The translations under genes were made by a program, and so were the position numbers. The notes beneath the pieces were generated by a model. It worked only from the letters and a program-made list of their open reading frames with translations. It was not told the origin of the DNA and did not search any database. From Marinobacter antarcticus (GTDB taxonomy: Bacteria; Pseudomonadota; Gammaproteobacteria; Pseudomonadales; Oleiphilaceae), in NCBI RefSeq assembly GCF_011049865.1, contig NZ_DRGY01000073.1, positions 1 through 39,252 of the forward strand: 39,252 bases of DNA. The letters are read 5' to 3'. Below are positions 1 to 8,110 of the stretch, in pieces. Position 1 is the stretch's first letter, and each line of letters begins with the position of its first letter.

Positions 1-1
1 G

Positions 2-157
2 GAAGTGCGGGCGTGGACCAGCGCCACCAACGGTCGCGGACCGTGGTGGAACAGCGGTGCCTCCCACATGAACGCGGCCTTGCCGAAGAAGGTCTTTGAC
101 CAATGGGGACTCGTGTCGTTGCTTGATACAGTATTACGGCTTCAGCGCCGACCATGA
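2..157 (+). CDS. ltrA: group II intron reverse transcriptase/maturase, C-terminal end (partial)
   Basis: The frame is open from the window edge and gives 51 codons before a TGA at 155-157. The peptide contains ATNGRGPWWNSGASHMN and, near the end, GLVSLL. I recognise both as the conserved C-terminal tail of bacterial group II intron-encoded proteins (the maturase end). The protein stops right after this tail, so no HNH endonuclease domain follows, which points to an endonuclease-less subtype. The 5' part, with the reverse transcriptase motifs, lies outside the window. The stop codon overlaps the first bases of the ribozyme domain V, so almost no domain IV is left after the ORF. The identification is firm from the motif plus the adjacent RNA domains. 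Whether the whole element is intact cannot be told. Confidence 0.85.
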   Translation, partial: EVRAWTSATNGRGPWWNSGASHMNAALPKKVFDQWGLVSLLDTVLRLQRRP

Positions 158-228
158 ACCGCCGTATACGGAACCGTACGTACGGTGGTGTGAGAGGACG
201 GCGGGAGTAATCCCGCCTCCTACTCGAT
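156..228 (+). mobile_element. 3' end of a group II intron: domains V and VI
   Basis: Domain V can be folded by eye. ACCGCC (158-163) pairs with GGTGGT (184-189) and GTA (164-166) with TAC (181-183). After a two-base bulge CG (179-180), TACG (167-170) pairs with CGTA (175-178) around the loop GAAC. Domain VI follows: GGCGGGA (200-206) pairs with TCCCGCC (211-217) around GTAA, and a lower stem AGGA/TCCT and GAG/CTC leaves A222 unpaired. That A lies 7 nt from the end of the conserved block (CTCGAT, 223-228), which is where the lariat branch point sits in this intron class. The 3' splice boundary at about 228 is inferred from this spacing. The 5' exon and most of the intron lie upstream of the window. 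Confidence 0.85.
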
Positions 229-251
229 CCTGCTGATTCACCAAGCGCTGA

Positions 252-262
252 AATGATATACT
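252..262 (+). promoter_or_regulatory. candidate extended -10 promoter of nadA
   Basis: TGATATACT at 254-262 matches an extended -10 element (TGnTATAAT with one mismatch), 32 bases before the nadA start. No well-spaced -35 hexamer is seen, which is tolerable for an extended -10 promoter. It begins only about 25 bases after the intron 3' end, so the intron inserted just upstream of the nadA promoter and not in the gene. Confidence 0.45.
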
Positions 263-294
263 CAGAGGCAGAACGTAACTGAGAGTAGCTCTAC

Positions 295-1356
295 ATGACG
301 AAAGCTGAAGACCGAATCCTTGTGCAAGAACACTTGGCCCATGCAGCAGAGCCCAAGTCGCTCAGCGCTGATGAGAAGGCGCAGCTTGAAAATCGTATCA
401 AGGCTGCCCTCAAGGAAAAAGACGCCGTGCTTGTGGCGCATTATTATGTGGATCCGGACATCCAGCGTCTCGCTGAGGAAAGCGGTGGCTGCGTTGCAGA
501 CTCACTGGAGATGGCACGTTTCGGCAATCAGCATCCGGCCTCAACTGTGGTTGTAGCGGGCGTTCGGTTCATGGGCGAAACAGCCAAGATTCTGAATCCG
601 GAAAAACGAGTGCTGATGCCTACCCTGGAAGCAACCTGTTCTCTGGATATCGGGTGCCCCGCTGATGAGTTTGAAGCGTTCTGCGATCAACACAGCGATC
701 GTACCGTGGTGGTTTATGCCAATACGTCTGCGGCTGTAAAGGCTCGGGCAGACTGGGTTGTAACGTCCAGCTGTGCTCAGGCGATCGTAGAAGATCTCGA
801 TGCCCGGGGGGAGAAAATCCTGTGGGCTCCGGACAAGCACCTTGGCCACTATGTGCAAAAAACGACGGGCGCAGACATGCTGCTTTGGGACGGCTCTTGC
901 ATCGTGCACGAGGAGTTCAAGCATCGCGGTCTGGAAGACCTCAAAGCTCTGTACCCGGACGCCGCGGTTCTGGTTCATCCGGAGTCCCCGGATGCGGTGG
1001 TTGAGTTGGCTGATGTCATAGGTTCAACCTCGCAGTTGATCCATGCCGTTCAGACCCTGCCAAACGAGCGATTCATTGTTGCGACGGATAACGGCATTTT
1101 TTACAAGATGCAGCAGCTCGCGCCCGGCAAGACCCTCATTGAAGCGCCAACGGCCGGAAACGGTGCAACGTGCCGAAGCTGCGCCCACTGCCCATGGATG
1201 GCGATGAACGGCCTGGAAAATCTGCTGCATGTGATTGAACACGGCGATCAGGAAGTGTTTGTCGATGCGCAAACCCGGGAGAACGCACTCCGACCCCTGC
1301 GTCGCATGTTGGATTTTACGGCAGAGATGAATCTGAAGGCTGTGGGCAACGCCTGA
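295..1356 (+). CDS. nadA: quinolinate synthase A
   Basis: NadA condenses iminoaspartate with dihydroxyacetone phosphate to quinolinate in NAD synthesis, using an oxygen-sensitive [4Fe-4S] cluster. The protein has 353 residues, the usual length. Conserved blocks are [10 protein letters not shown] (about 48-57), ATCSLDIGC (113-121) and CRSCAHC (293-299). By alignment with E. coli NadA (Cys113, Cys200, Cys297) the cluster ligands should be C115, C202 and C299. The ATG at 295 gives the normal N-terminus, but the ribosome binding site is weak (GAGAGTAG). The gene stands alone between the intron remnant and the convergent bepA-like gene, whose stop codon is 18 bases away. Confidence 0.96.
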   Translation: MTKAEDRILVQEHLAHAAEPKSLSADEKAQLENRIKAALKEKDAVLVAHYYVDPDIQRLAEESGGCVADSLEMARFGNQHPASTVVVAGVRFMGETAKILNPEKRVLMPTLEATCSLDIGCPADEFEAFCDQHSDRTVVVYANTSAAVKARADWVVTSSCAQAIVEDLDARGEKILWAPDKHLGHYVQKTTGADMLLWDGSCIVHEEFKHRGLEDLKALYPDAAVLVHPESPDAVVELADVIGSTSQLIHAVQTLPNERFIVATDNGIFYKMQQLAPGKTLIEAPTAGNGATCRSCAHCPWMAMNGLENLLHVIEHGDQEVFVDAQTRENALRPLRRMLDFTAEMNLKAVGNA

Positions 1357-1374
1357 GTCGAGCGGTTGCCGAAC

Positions 1375-2850
1375 CTAACTGTTACGGTGGGCCTGAAGTC
1401 GACTGGTAATTTCTCCCAGGCGCTCATTCACCACCTGCCGCTCGGCTGAGCCTGCGGGCAACTTCTCCTGAGCCTGCCTGAGCTGCCTCTGGGAGGCCTC
1501 CAGATCCCCCATCAGTGCGTCGTATTCTGCACGGGCCCGATGCACACCCACGATGTTCCTGGCCATGCCCTCAGCCTCTGCAAGCCGCAGCCACAGATAT
1601 TCCTGTTGTGGCATCCTGCGTGTCAATTGTTTCAGGTACTCAGCGGCCCGGGTGCCGTTGCCCGTTGCAATCTCAACATCTACCAGAGTAGAAGTGATTG
1701 GGTAGTTGCCGGGGTTTCTGCTCAGGGCTTCCCTGAGCAGCGACCGGGCCTGGTCCAGTTTTTTCTCCCCAATCAAGATCTCTGCGAGCGTTACCTGCAG
1801 CGTTATCCGGCCGGGGTTGCCAGCCAGTAACTCGTTGATAATAACAGCAGCTTTTTCAAACTGATCATTGCTCATGTACGCAATAGCCAGCCCGTACCGA
1901 ATGGCCTCGTTACTTTGAGCGCCCGACTTTTGCAGGTAGCTTTCGAACGTTCCCACCGCAATTTCAGGTGAGGGCGCGTAGTGCACCTGCAAGCGGCTGC
2001 GCACCAAATGGTACTCCTGGCCGTCGCGGATTTTCTTATCAGGATACTGCTCCGCCCGGTTCCGGGTATCGGCTACCCGGCTCTGGGTCAGCGGGTGAGT
2101 TGAAAGATACTCCGGCACATTACGTCCTTGCAGCCGGTTTTGCCGCATCATGATCTCGAACATTTCAGGCATGCCCCGGGGGTCCATGCCTGCACTTGCC
2201 AGAATGACCAGCCCCACGCGGTCGGCTTCTTGTTCGTGCAACCGGCTGTAAGCCAGCATATTTTGTATGGCCAGCGCCTGAGTGCCGACAATCGCAGCAA
2301 TGCCTATATCCGATTGCGTGACCGCTGAGAGCACAATGCCGGCAATCATCCCGGCAATCGTGAGTGGCGTACTGGTTTCCTGTTGCTCCAGGCGGCGAGC
2401 AAAGTGCCGTTGGCTCAGGTGGCCGAGCTCGTGGGCAAGCACAGACGCGAACTGCTGCTCGGTGACCGCATTCAGAAACAGGCCGCCGTTTACGCCAACA
2501 ATCCCGCCGGGCACCGCAAAGGCGTTTATGGCGGGGTCGTCAATTAACGCAAGGGTTAAATCGCGGTTTTCCAGCGGCGCTGCGGGCACCAGCCGGTAGA
2601 TGATTGAGCTAAGATAGTCGTAGACCAGTGGATCGGTTATACGTGGCGCCGAGCGTCGGATTGACACCATAACCTGCTGTCCGATATCGCTCTCTTGCTG
2701 CCCGGATAAAAGCCCACCACCGGTTCCGCCAATGTTTGGTAGCTGTGTTTCCTGAGCGGTGAACGCAGAACCCGGTGCCAGCGAAAGCGCAAGAACCACA
2801 GCGATTGAAAGCTTTCGGTAACTGCGAAATTCGTTAAGAACGTTCTTCAT
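1375..2850 (-). CDS. bepA: periplasmic M48 metallopeptidase with TPR domain, BepA-like
   Basis: A BepA/YfgC-type zinc protease and chaperone of the periplasm that helps assemble or clear outer-membrane proteins such as LptD. I chose the ATG at 2850 over the longer frame to 2919: it starts MKNVLNEF and leads into a signal peptide with hydrophobic core about 14-30, whereas the 23 extra residues look non-coding. An AGGAG lies 13 bases upstream. The zinc motif HELGH is at 140-144 and the downstream ligand sits in HEQEADRVG (about 205-213). The C-terminal half (about 310-490) is helical and TPR-like, as in BepA. Length is 491 residues. It is divergent from the tusA-like gene, as in Pseudomonas. 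The product family is sure; the exact substrate is not. Confidence 0.9.
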   Translation of the reverse strand: MKNVLNEFRSYRKLSIAVVLALSLAPGSAFTAQETQLPNIGGTGGGLLSGQQESDIGQQVMVSIRRSAPRITDPLVYDYLSSIIYRLVPAAPLENRDLTLALIDDPAINAFAVPGGIVGVNGGLFLNAVTEQQFASVLAHELGHLSQRHFARRLEQQETSTPLTIAGMIAGIVLSAVTQSDIGIAAIVGTQALAIQNMLAYSRLHEQEADRVGLVILASAGMDPRGMPEMFEIMMRQNRLQGRNVPEYLSTHPLTQSRVADTRNRAEQYPDKKIRDGQEYHLVRSRLQVHYAPSPEIAVGTFESYLQKSGAQSNEAIRYGLAIAYMSNDQFEKAAVIINELLAGNPGRITLQVTLAEILIGEKKLDQARSLLREALSRNPGNYPITSTLVDVEIATGNGTRAAEYLKQLTRRMPQQEYLWLRLAEAEGMARNIVGVHRARAEYDALMGDLEASQRQLRQAQEKLPAGSAERQVVNERLGEITSRLQAHRNS

Positions 2851-2941
2851 GTAATGCAGTGTGCTCCTGGTGCTAACTACCCCTGTGACAGCGGATGACG
2901 GTCGAAATTCCGGTCGCAAACCCGGATCTGCCCATTAACAG

Positions 2942-2981
2942 GTATTGTGATGCAATACAGTATCACTGGGGGCATAATGCC
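2942..2981. promoter_or_regulatory. two short palindromes between bepA and tusA
   Basis: GTATTG (2942-2947) and CAATAC (2953-2958) form a perfect inverted repeat with a 5-base spacer. Thirteen bases further on, GGCATAATGCC (2971-2981) is a second palindrome with a single central base. Both lie in the divergent intergenic region, where they could bind a regulator of either gene. No known consensus is matched. Confidence 0.3.
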
Positions 2982-3021
2982 GGCTTGCGAATTCTATGTC
3001 TTGCGATGGTGCACCTTTTTT

Positions 3022-3249
3022 ATGGTTGATCGTACACTGGATGCGTCCGGGCTCCATTGCCCAATGCCTCTGCTGAAAACAAAGCTGGAACTCAACAGTA
3101 TGTCTCCCGGTGAGACCCTTGAGGTAATCGCCACCGATGTGGGCTCTGCCCGCGACATCCCGGCCTTTCTGAAGTTGTCCCGCCACCGCCTGGTGGACAT
3201 CTTTGAAACGGATGACCGTTACCGGTTTGTGATAGAGTGCGGCCGTTAA
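3022..3249 (+). CDS. TusA-family sulfurtransferase (PA1006-like)
   Basis: A 75-residue protein with the TusA/SirA fold, which carries sulfur as a cysteine persulfide. The motif DASGLHCPMPLLK (about 7-19) includes the CPxP box with the persulfide cysteine C13. I chose the ATG at 3022 because the family begins immediately before this motif; the frame is open back to 2947, but those residues do not resemble the family. There is no clear Shine-Dalgarno at this start. In Pseudomonas aeruginosa the gene in the same place (PA1006, between the M48 peptidase and perM-like genes) is linked to molybdenum homeostasis and nitrate respiration. A similar role here is inference from position. Confidence 0.87.
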   Translation: MVDRTLDASGLHCPMPLLKTKLELNSMSPGETLEVIATDVGSARDIPAFLKLSRHRLVDIFETDDRYRFVIECGR

Positions 3250-3265
3250 TTTTTCGGAGTCTCTG

Positions 3266-4345
3266 ATGTACAGAATTTTACGCGGTCTTGCGCACAAATA
3301 CTTTTCAGATGAAGAAGCGGTTATTCTTTTTCTGATTCTGGTGATTGGCACCGTTTTTGTTATCTGGTTTGGTGCCATGCTCGCCCCGGTGATTGCGTCG
3401 CTCATCGTTGCGTTTATTTTGCAGGGGCTTGTGACGCGGTTGCACTCACTGGGGGTGCCCGAGGGCATCGCGATATTGACCGTGTTCCTGGTATTTCTCG
3501 GCGTTCTGGTTGGCTTCATTTTTGGTCTGTTACCGCTGATATGGACTCAGGTCAGTGCTCTTGCGGGTGAGGCGCCCCGAATCATAGGCGAGCTGCAGTC
3601 CTATCTTGAACTGTTGCCCGAAGAGTACCCCCACCTGATCTCGGCTGAGGCAGTGAGCAGCCTTTATCAGCAGGTGAATACCGAAGTAGGGCACCTGACC
3701 CAGTGGTTAGTGTCCTTCTCGCTGTCGAGTATTCCTGATCTGGTGGCGCTGCTGATTTACATGGTTCTTGTGCCCATACTTGTGTTTTTCTTCCTGAAAG
3801 ACCGTCAAGTTCTGTTGGGCTCCATTTCCGGTTTGCTTCCAATCCAGCGCCCGATGATGCTGAAAGTCTGGCACGAAGTGAACCTTCAATGTGCCAACTA
3901 TGTGAGGGGTAAAGCGCTTGAAATTCTTATAGTTGGTGGTGCAACCTACATCTCGCTCAAGCTTATGGGCGTGCCCTATGCCGCTCTGCTTTCGCTTTTG
4001 GTCGGCCTGAGCGTTGTTATCCCGTATATCGGTGCTGCCGTTGTGACCATCCCGGTTGCGGTGATTGCGCTGTTTGCTTTCGGTTGGGGTAGCCACTTTA
4101 TCTGGGTGATGGTGATATATGGCATTATTCAGGGTTTGGACGGGAACGTGCTAGTGCCGGTGTTGTTTTCGGAAGTAAACAATTTGCACCCGGTCGTCAT
4201 TATTGTCGCTGTCTTGTTCTTTGGCGGCATTTGGGGCTTGTGGGGGGTGTTCTTCGCCATCCCACTGGCAACAGTGCTGAAGGCCGTGTCGTCGGCCTGG
4301 CCGGTGAAAGAGGCCTATCCTTCCACCGCACCAGACCGAATTTAA
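3266..4345 (+). CDS. PerM / AI-2E family membrane transporter
   Basis: A 359-residue inner-membrane protein of the PerM/TqsA (AI-2E exporter) family. Several hydrophobic segments are visible: about 17-60, 66-88, 150-170 and a long cluster from about 210 to 345. The characteristic stretch GVPYAALLSLLVGLSVVIPYIG is at about 236-257. The substrate is not predictable, since most family members have no proven transport function. It starts 17 bases after the tusA-like stop with TCGGAG as ribosome binding site, so the two are probably co-transcribed. In Pseudomonas, bcp and gcvR lie between this gene and dapA; they are missing here. Confidence 0.88.
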   Translation: MYRILRGLAHKYFSDEEAVILFLILVIGTVFVIWFGAMLAPVIASLIVAFILQGLVTRLHSLGVPEGIAILTVFLVFLGVLVGFIFGLLPLIWTQVSALAGEAPRIIGELQSYLELLPEEYPHLISAEAVSSLYQQVNTEVGHLTQWLVSFSLSSIPDLVALLIYMVLVPILVFFFLKDRQVLLGSISGLLPIQRPMMLKVWHEVNLQCANYVRGKALEILIVGGATYISLKLMGVPYAALLSLLVGLSVVIPYIGAAVVTIPVAVIALFAFGWGSHFIWVMVIYGIIQGLDGNVLVPVLFSEVNNLHPVVIIVAVLFFGGIWGLWGVFFAIPLATVLKAVSSAWPVKEAYPSTAPDRI

Positions 4346-4347
4346 TC

Positions 4348-4369
4348 AGCGCACTTATCAGAGTGCGTT
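4348..4369 (+). terminator. hairpin after perM-like gene, possible terminator
   Basis: AGCGCAC (4348-4354) pairs with GTGCGTT (4363-4369, with one G-U pair) around an 8-base loop, starting three bases after the stop codon. There is no clear T-run behind it, so it is a weak terminator candidate or an mRNA-stabilising hairpin. Confidence 0.3.
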
Positions 4370-4423
4370 AACAGCCCCAAGCACTTCAGTTCAACAGATG
4401 ACATGACATCTCCTTTAATTCCC

Positions 4424-4452
4424 TTGTGTCAGCTCGTGCCCAACATTACCAT
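4424..4452 (+). promoter_or_regulatory. candidate promoter of dapA
   Basis: TTGTGT (4424-4429) and TACCAT (4447-4452) are spaced by 17 bases, 26 bases before the dapA start. Both hexamers match the sigma-70 consensus at four of six positions. It is the best-spaced pair seen in the 133-base gap. Confidence 0.33.
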
Positions 4453-4478
4453 ATCCGTTTTACTCGCACGGAGCATTT

Positions 4479-5357
4479 ATGATTACGGGTAGCCTTGTAG
4501 CACTGGTCACGCCCATGCATCCAAACGGTGACATTCACTGGGAGGATCTGGACAAACTGGTGGACTTTCATCTGGAGAACGGTACTGACGGTATCGTTGC
4601 TGTGGGAACCACCGGCGAATCCGCAACGCTCGATCAGAAAGAGCACTGCCGGGTAATGGGTCATATTATCAAACGCGTTGACGGGCGAATTCCCGTTATT
4701 GCGGGTTCGGGCGGCAATAGCACGCGAGAAGCCATTGAGTTGACGACCGAAGCCTACAAGCTCGGTGCAGACGCTTGCTTGCTGGTTGTGCCTTACTACA
4801 ACAAACCTACCCAGGAAGGCCTGTACCAACACTACAAAGCCATTGCTGAAGCGGTGCCGGGTCTGAGCCAGATGCTCTATAACGTGCCGGGTCGCACGGC
4901 CTGCGATATGCTGAATGAAACCGTTTTGCGATTGGCTGATATCCCCAATATCGTTGCTATCAAGGACGCCACCGGCAATATTCCCCGTGGCGCTGAACTC
5001 ATTGCCGCTCTTGATGGGCGTTTGGCGGTGTATTCCGGCGACGACGCCACTGCGGCAGAACTGATTCTGGCGGGCGGGCAAGGCAACGTGTCGGTTACCG
5101 CGAACGTTGCGCCCAGAGGCATGTCCCAGCTCTGCGCCGCTGCCATTGCCGGCAACCGCGAAGAAACCGAGCGCCTGAATGAATTGCTGATGCCCCTGAA
5201 CCGAAAGTTGTTCCTCGAGGCGAACCCCATCCCGGTAAAATGGGCGTTGCAGCGCATGGGTATGATTGGTGAAGGTATCCGGCTTCCGTTGACGCCGTTC
5301 AGCGAAAAATTCCACGCCGAGCTTGAAGAAGCAATGAAAGCTTCGGGTATACTCTGA
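4479..5357 (+). CDS. dapA: 4-hydroxy-tetrahydrodipicolinate synthase
   Basis: DapA condenses pyruvate with aspartate semialdehyde, the first committed step to diaminopimelate and lysine. The 292-residue TIM-barrel protein has the family's standard length. Visible motifs are GTTGES (43-48, with the TT pair of the active site), YYNKPTQEG (106-114), NVPGRT (135-140, R139 binds the carboxylate) and IKDATG (161-166, with Schiff-base lysine K162). The ATG at 4479 has GGAG six bases upstream (4470-4473). bamC follows 47 bases downstream, the same pair as in E. coli (dapA-bamC) and Pseudomonas. Confidence 0.96.
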   Translation: MITGSLVALVTPMHPNGDIHWEDLDKLVDFHLENGTDGIVAVGTTGESATLDQKEHCRVMGHIIKRVDGRIPVIAGSGGNSTREAIELTTEAYKLGADACLLVVPYYNKPTQEGLYQHYKAIAEAVPGLSQMLYNVPGRTACDMLNETVLRLADIPNIVAIKDATGNIPRGAELIAALDGRLAVYSGDDATAAELILAGGQGNVSVTANVAPRGMSQLCAAAIAGNREETERLNELLMPLNRKLFLEANPIPVKWALQRMGMIGEGIRLPLTPFSEKFHAELEEAMKASGIL

Positions 5358-5404
5358 GTTTGCAGATACCCACCCTGAAACAAACCCACATAGAGAGTAG
5401 GCCA

Positions 5405-6532
5405 ATGCCGGTTCTTTCAGGAACCCGTAAATCCAGTGCGTTCCGACCTATTGTGGTTGCATCCGGATTGCTACTGGTCGTCGCGACGGCCGGTTGTAGC
5501 CTGATTGACGACCGCTCAGAACGTTATGTCGATGCAAAGGAAGGGGGAGCGCTGGCTTTGCCGGAAACGGCAGATCCTTCCCGTTTCAATGAGGTAATGC
5601 CCATTCGTGGGATAGATCTGGCAGATGCCAGCAAAATGTATCCGTCTGATATTCCTTCCCCCCCTGACATGACCTCGGAAATTCTCGACGAAAACTACGT
5701 GGTTGAGGAGCTGGATGGCCGCGCATGGTTGTTGGTAAACGACGTACCCGGTCGTATCTGGCCAGTGGTAACCGCCTACATGAACGAGCAGGGTCTGGGC
5801 GTTGCCTATGACAATCCACAGCTGGGTTTGCAGCAAAGTGAATTGGCGAACTTCAGCATGCGGGCGCGGGAACTTCTGGAGCTTCCCAACACCTCTGCCG
5901 AGGCAACCGCTGCCGAACCCAAGGCAGTGCTGCAGGTACGTGTTGCGCCGGGCGTGCGTCGGAAAACCACCGAAATTCAGGTGCGTAAACTTACCTCGGA
6001 AAACGTGTCAGAAGAGGGGGCGTCCTGGCCTACTGAGCTCATTTCCTGGCGTGGCGTCGCGGACCCTTCAGTGGAAGAGTTGGCGTTGCAAAAACGCCTG
6101 CTTGCGGGGCTTGGGGAATTCCTGAAGGCTCGGGAAGAAAGCAAATCTGTCTCCCGGGCCGCGTCAGTAATGGTTGCGAAACCCCTGGTGAAACTTTTGT
6201 CTGAAAATGACACGGCGAACGCTATTCAAATGGATCTGGACTACGGTCGTTCCTGGGCCGAAGTGAATCGGGCGCTTGCCGAGTCGGATATTGCTGTGGT
6301 TGATCTCAACCGGAGTGAAGGCTGGCTTTTTGTCGATTTTCGCACCGCCGACGAGCGCGACCCGGGCTGGTTCAGCTGGTTCAGTGATAAAGAAAAACCT
6401 CGCCACACCCACACGGTCAACCTGACCAGGCGAAACGGCCAGGTATACGTTACGGCGGAAGCAGCCAAAAATTACAGTGATGATCGAACAGCTGAAGATC
6501 TGCTGACACAGCTATTTGATTACCTGTACTGA
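5405..6532 (+). CDS. bamC: outer-membrane assembly lipoprotein BamC
   Basis: BamC (NlpB) is a lipoprotein of the BAM complex that inserts beta-barrels in the outer membrane. I chose the ATG at 5405, which gives MPVLSGTRKSS, a hydrophobic core (about 16-27) and a lipobox ending in TAGC; the upstream ATG at 5360 would put 15 extra residues before it. GAGAGTAGG lies just upstream of the chosen start. The mature protein (375 residues in all) has two helix-grip domains: one about residues 75-200, one about 240-375. Conservation of BamC is low outside Enterobacteria, so the call rests on the lipobox, size, domain pattern and position between dapA and purC. Confidence 0.88.
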   Translation: MPVLSGTRKSSAFRPIVVASGLLLVVATAGCSLIDDRSERYVDAKEGGALALPETADPSRFNEVMPIRGIDLADASKMYPSDIPSPPDMTSEILDENYVVEELDGRAWLLVNDVPGRIWPVVTAYMNEQGLGVAYDNPQLGLQQSELANFSMRARELLELPNTSAEATAAEPKAVLQVRVAPGVRRKTTEIQVRKLTSENVSEEGASWPTELISWRGVADPSVEELALQKRLLAGLGEFLKAREESKSVSRAASVMVAKPLVKLLSENDTANAIQMDLDYGRSWAEVNRALAESDIAVVDLNRSEGWLFVDFRTADERDPGWFSWFSDKEKPRHTHTVNLTRRNGQVYVTAEAAKNYSDDRTAEDLLTQLFDYLY

Positions 6533-6559
6533 TTCAGAAGGGGCGCTCGCGGTGCGGGC

Positions 6560-6572
6560 CTCCGTTTCGGAG
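6560..6572 (+). promoter_or_regulatory. hairpin containing the purC Shine-Dalgarno
   Basis: CTCCG (6560-6564) pairs with CGGAG (6568-6572) around TTT. The 3' arm contains GGAG, the only good ribosome binding site for the purC ATG at 6581. The stem is short but GC-rich, so it could lower initiation until opened. Confidence 0.35.
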
Positions 6573-6580
6573 ACTTACGA

Positions 6581-7303
6581 ATGGAAAAACGTGAAGAACT
6601 CTACGCAGGCAAGGCCAAGTCTGTGTTTCGCACTGACGATCCGGAGCGCTTTGTTTTGGTTTTCCGGGACGACACCTCAGCGTTTGATGGCGAAAAGAAA
6701 GAACAACTGAATCGCAAAGGCATGGTAAATAACTGCTTTAATGCGTTCATCATGGAAAAGCTTGAGGCTGCCGGCGTACCGACACACTTCGAGGGCTTGT
6801 TGTCAGCGACAGAAACCCTCGTGAAAAAACTGGATATGATCCCGGTAGAATGTGTGGTTCGAAATGTCTCTGCTGGAAGCTTATGCCGCCGGTTGGGCGT
6901 GGAAGAGGGGCAGGAACTGAACCCGCCGACCTATGAGCTGTTTTTGAAAAATGACGCTCTGCACGATCCAATGGTGAACGAGTCTCTCGCCGTCAGCTTC
7001 AGCTGGGCCAGTGAGGCTGAGCTTACACAGATGAAAAAGCTCACTTACAAAGTCAATGACGTATTGAAAGCCTTGTTTGATGAAGCCGGAATGTTGTTGG
7101 TGGACTACAAACTTGAGTTCGGTCGCAGCAGCGGTGACAGCACTGACATCGTGCTGGGTGACGAGTTCAGCCCTGACGGCTGTCGTATCTGGGACAAGGA
7201 AACCCGTAAAAAAATGGACAAGGATCGCTTCCGCCAGGGTCTGGGCGACGTGATAGAAACTTATGAGGAAGTTGGTCGCCGGCTCGGTATCCGCTTCCAG
7301 TGA
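6581..7303 (+). CDS. purC: phosphoribosylaminoimidazole-succinocarboxamide synthase
   Basis: PurC (SAICAR synthetase) joins aspartate to CAIR with ATP in purine synthesis. At 240 residues it has the standard bacterial length. Recognisable motifs are YAGKAKSVF near the N-terminus (about 8-16), [12 protein letters not shown] (about 28-39), [13 protein letters not shown] IPVECVVRN (about 87-95), and LVDYKLEFG with [16 protein letters not shown] (about 173-199), which bind nucleotide and substrate. It follows bamC by 48 bases, as in Pseudomonas. Confidence 0.96.
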   Translation: MEKREELYAGKAKSVFRTDDPERFVLVFRDDTSAFDGEKKEQLNRKGMVNNCFNAFIMEKLEAAGVPTHFEGLLSATETLVKKLDMIPVECVVRNVSAGSLCRRLGVEEGQELNPPTYELFLKNDALHDPMVNESLAVSFSWASEAELTQMKKLTYKVNDVLKALFDEAGMLLVDYKLEFGRSSGDSTDIVLGDEFSPDGCRIWDKETRKKMDKDRFRQGLGDVIETYEEVGRRLGIRFQ

Positions 7304-7346
7304 TTATTAACGACATTCACATCGACAATAACGACACAGGTGCACC

Positions 7347-8087
7347 ATGCGTAAACTGACACTTGCAATAGGCAGCTCTCTTGTTCTGGCAACTCCTTTT
7401 GCAATCCCCTTGGCGCACGCCGACGTGGTTGGGCTGGGTGCCAGTCTGAGCTACTGGGATTCTGACATGTCCGGTAACGTGGCCTCGGGTAATAACTCGG
7501 TTGACGTGAATGACGATTTAGGGCTGAAAGGCGACGGCAACGCTAACGCCAGCATTTACCTGGAGCACCCGGTACCCTTGCTGCCCAATGTGCGCCTGGC
7601 ATACACGCTGGTTCAGCAAAGTGGCCGTGGAACCCTGGCAACCCCATACGATACCGTAAGCCCCGGCTCTGTTTATTCTGAGCTGGATCTTGAGCAGCTC
7701 GATCTTACCCTGTATTACGAGATACTCGACAACTGGGTAAATCTTGATCTGGGCGTGACAGTGCGAGACTTTTCGGGTGATTTGCAGGTAAGGAACACAA
7801 TCGATTCAACACAAACCCGCACCAAAGCAGACGGTGTCATACCGTTAGGCTATATTGCAGCACGCTTTGACCTGCCGCTGACCGGCGCGGCCATTGGAGC
7901 AGAGGGCAATTTCATCAGTTTCGATGGGAACTCCATGCGCGATTTCAGCGTGTACGGCCAATACAGCCTATCACTGCTGCAGCTACGCGCAGGCTATCGC
8001 CAGATTGCGGTTGATTATGAAGACGGCAGTGACGTGTTTGACGTAAAAATCGACGGACCGTTCATCAGTGCAGGCGTGGCGTTCTAA
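7347..8087 (+). CDS. TIGR04219-type outer-membrane beta-barrel protein
   Basis: A 246-residue exported protein. The signal peptide is clear (charged MRK, hydrophobic core, AHA before DVVG, cleavage about residue 25). The mature part has alternating short strands such as [16 protein letters not shown] and ends in VAF, the terminal phenylalanine expected of outer-membrane barrels recognised by BAM. I recognise the opening [14 protein letters not shown] as typical of the TIGR04219 family. The function of that family is not known. The gene lies 43 bases after purC and 23 bases before the epimerase, so all three may share a transcript. Confidence 0.78.
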   Translation: MRKLTLAIGSSLVLATPFAIPLAHADVVGLGASLSYWDSDMSGNVASGNNSVDVNDDLGLKGDGNANASIYLEHPVPLLPNVRLAYTLVQQSGRGTLATPYDTVSPGSVYSELDLEQLDLTLYYEILDNWVNLDLGVTVRDFSGDLQVRNTIDSTQTRTKADGVIPLGYIAARFDLPLTGAAIGAEGNFISFDGNSMRDFSVYGQYSLSLLQLRAGYRQIAVDYEDGSDVFDVKIDGPFISAGVAF

Positions 8088-8110
8088 AGCGTCGCAAAAG
8101 GAGCAACAAC

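Noticed and set aside
541..978. 145-residue open frame on the minus strand inside nadA
   Set aside because: Antisense of a firmly identified gene and without recognisable motifs.
4446..5405. 319-residue open frame on the minus strand
   Set aside because: It is the full antisense shadow of dapA; composition is not protein-like and dapA is certain.
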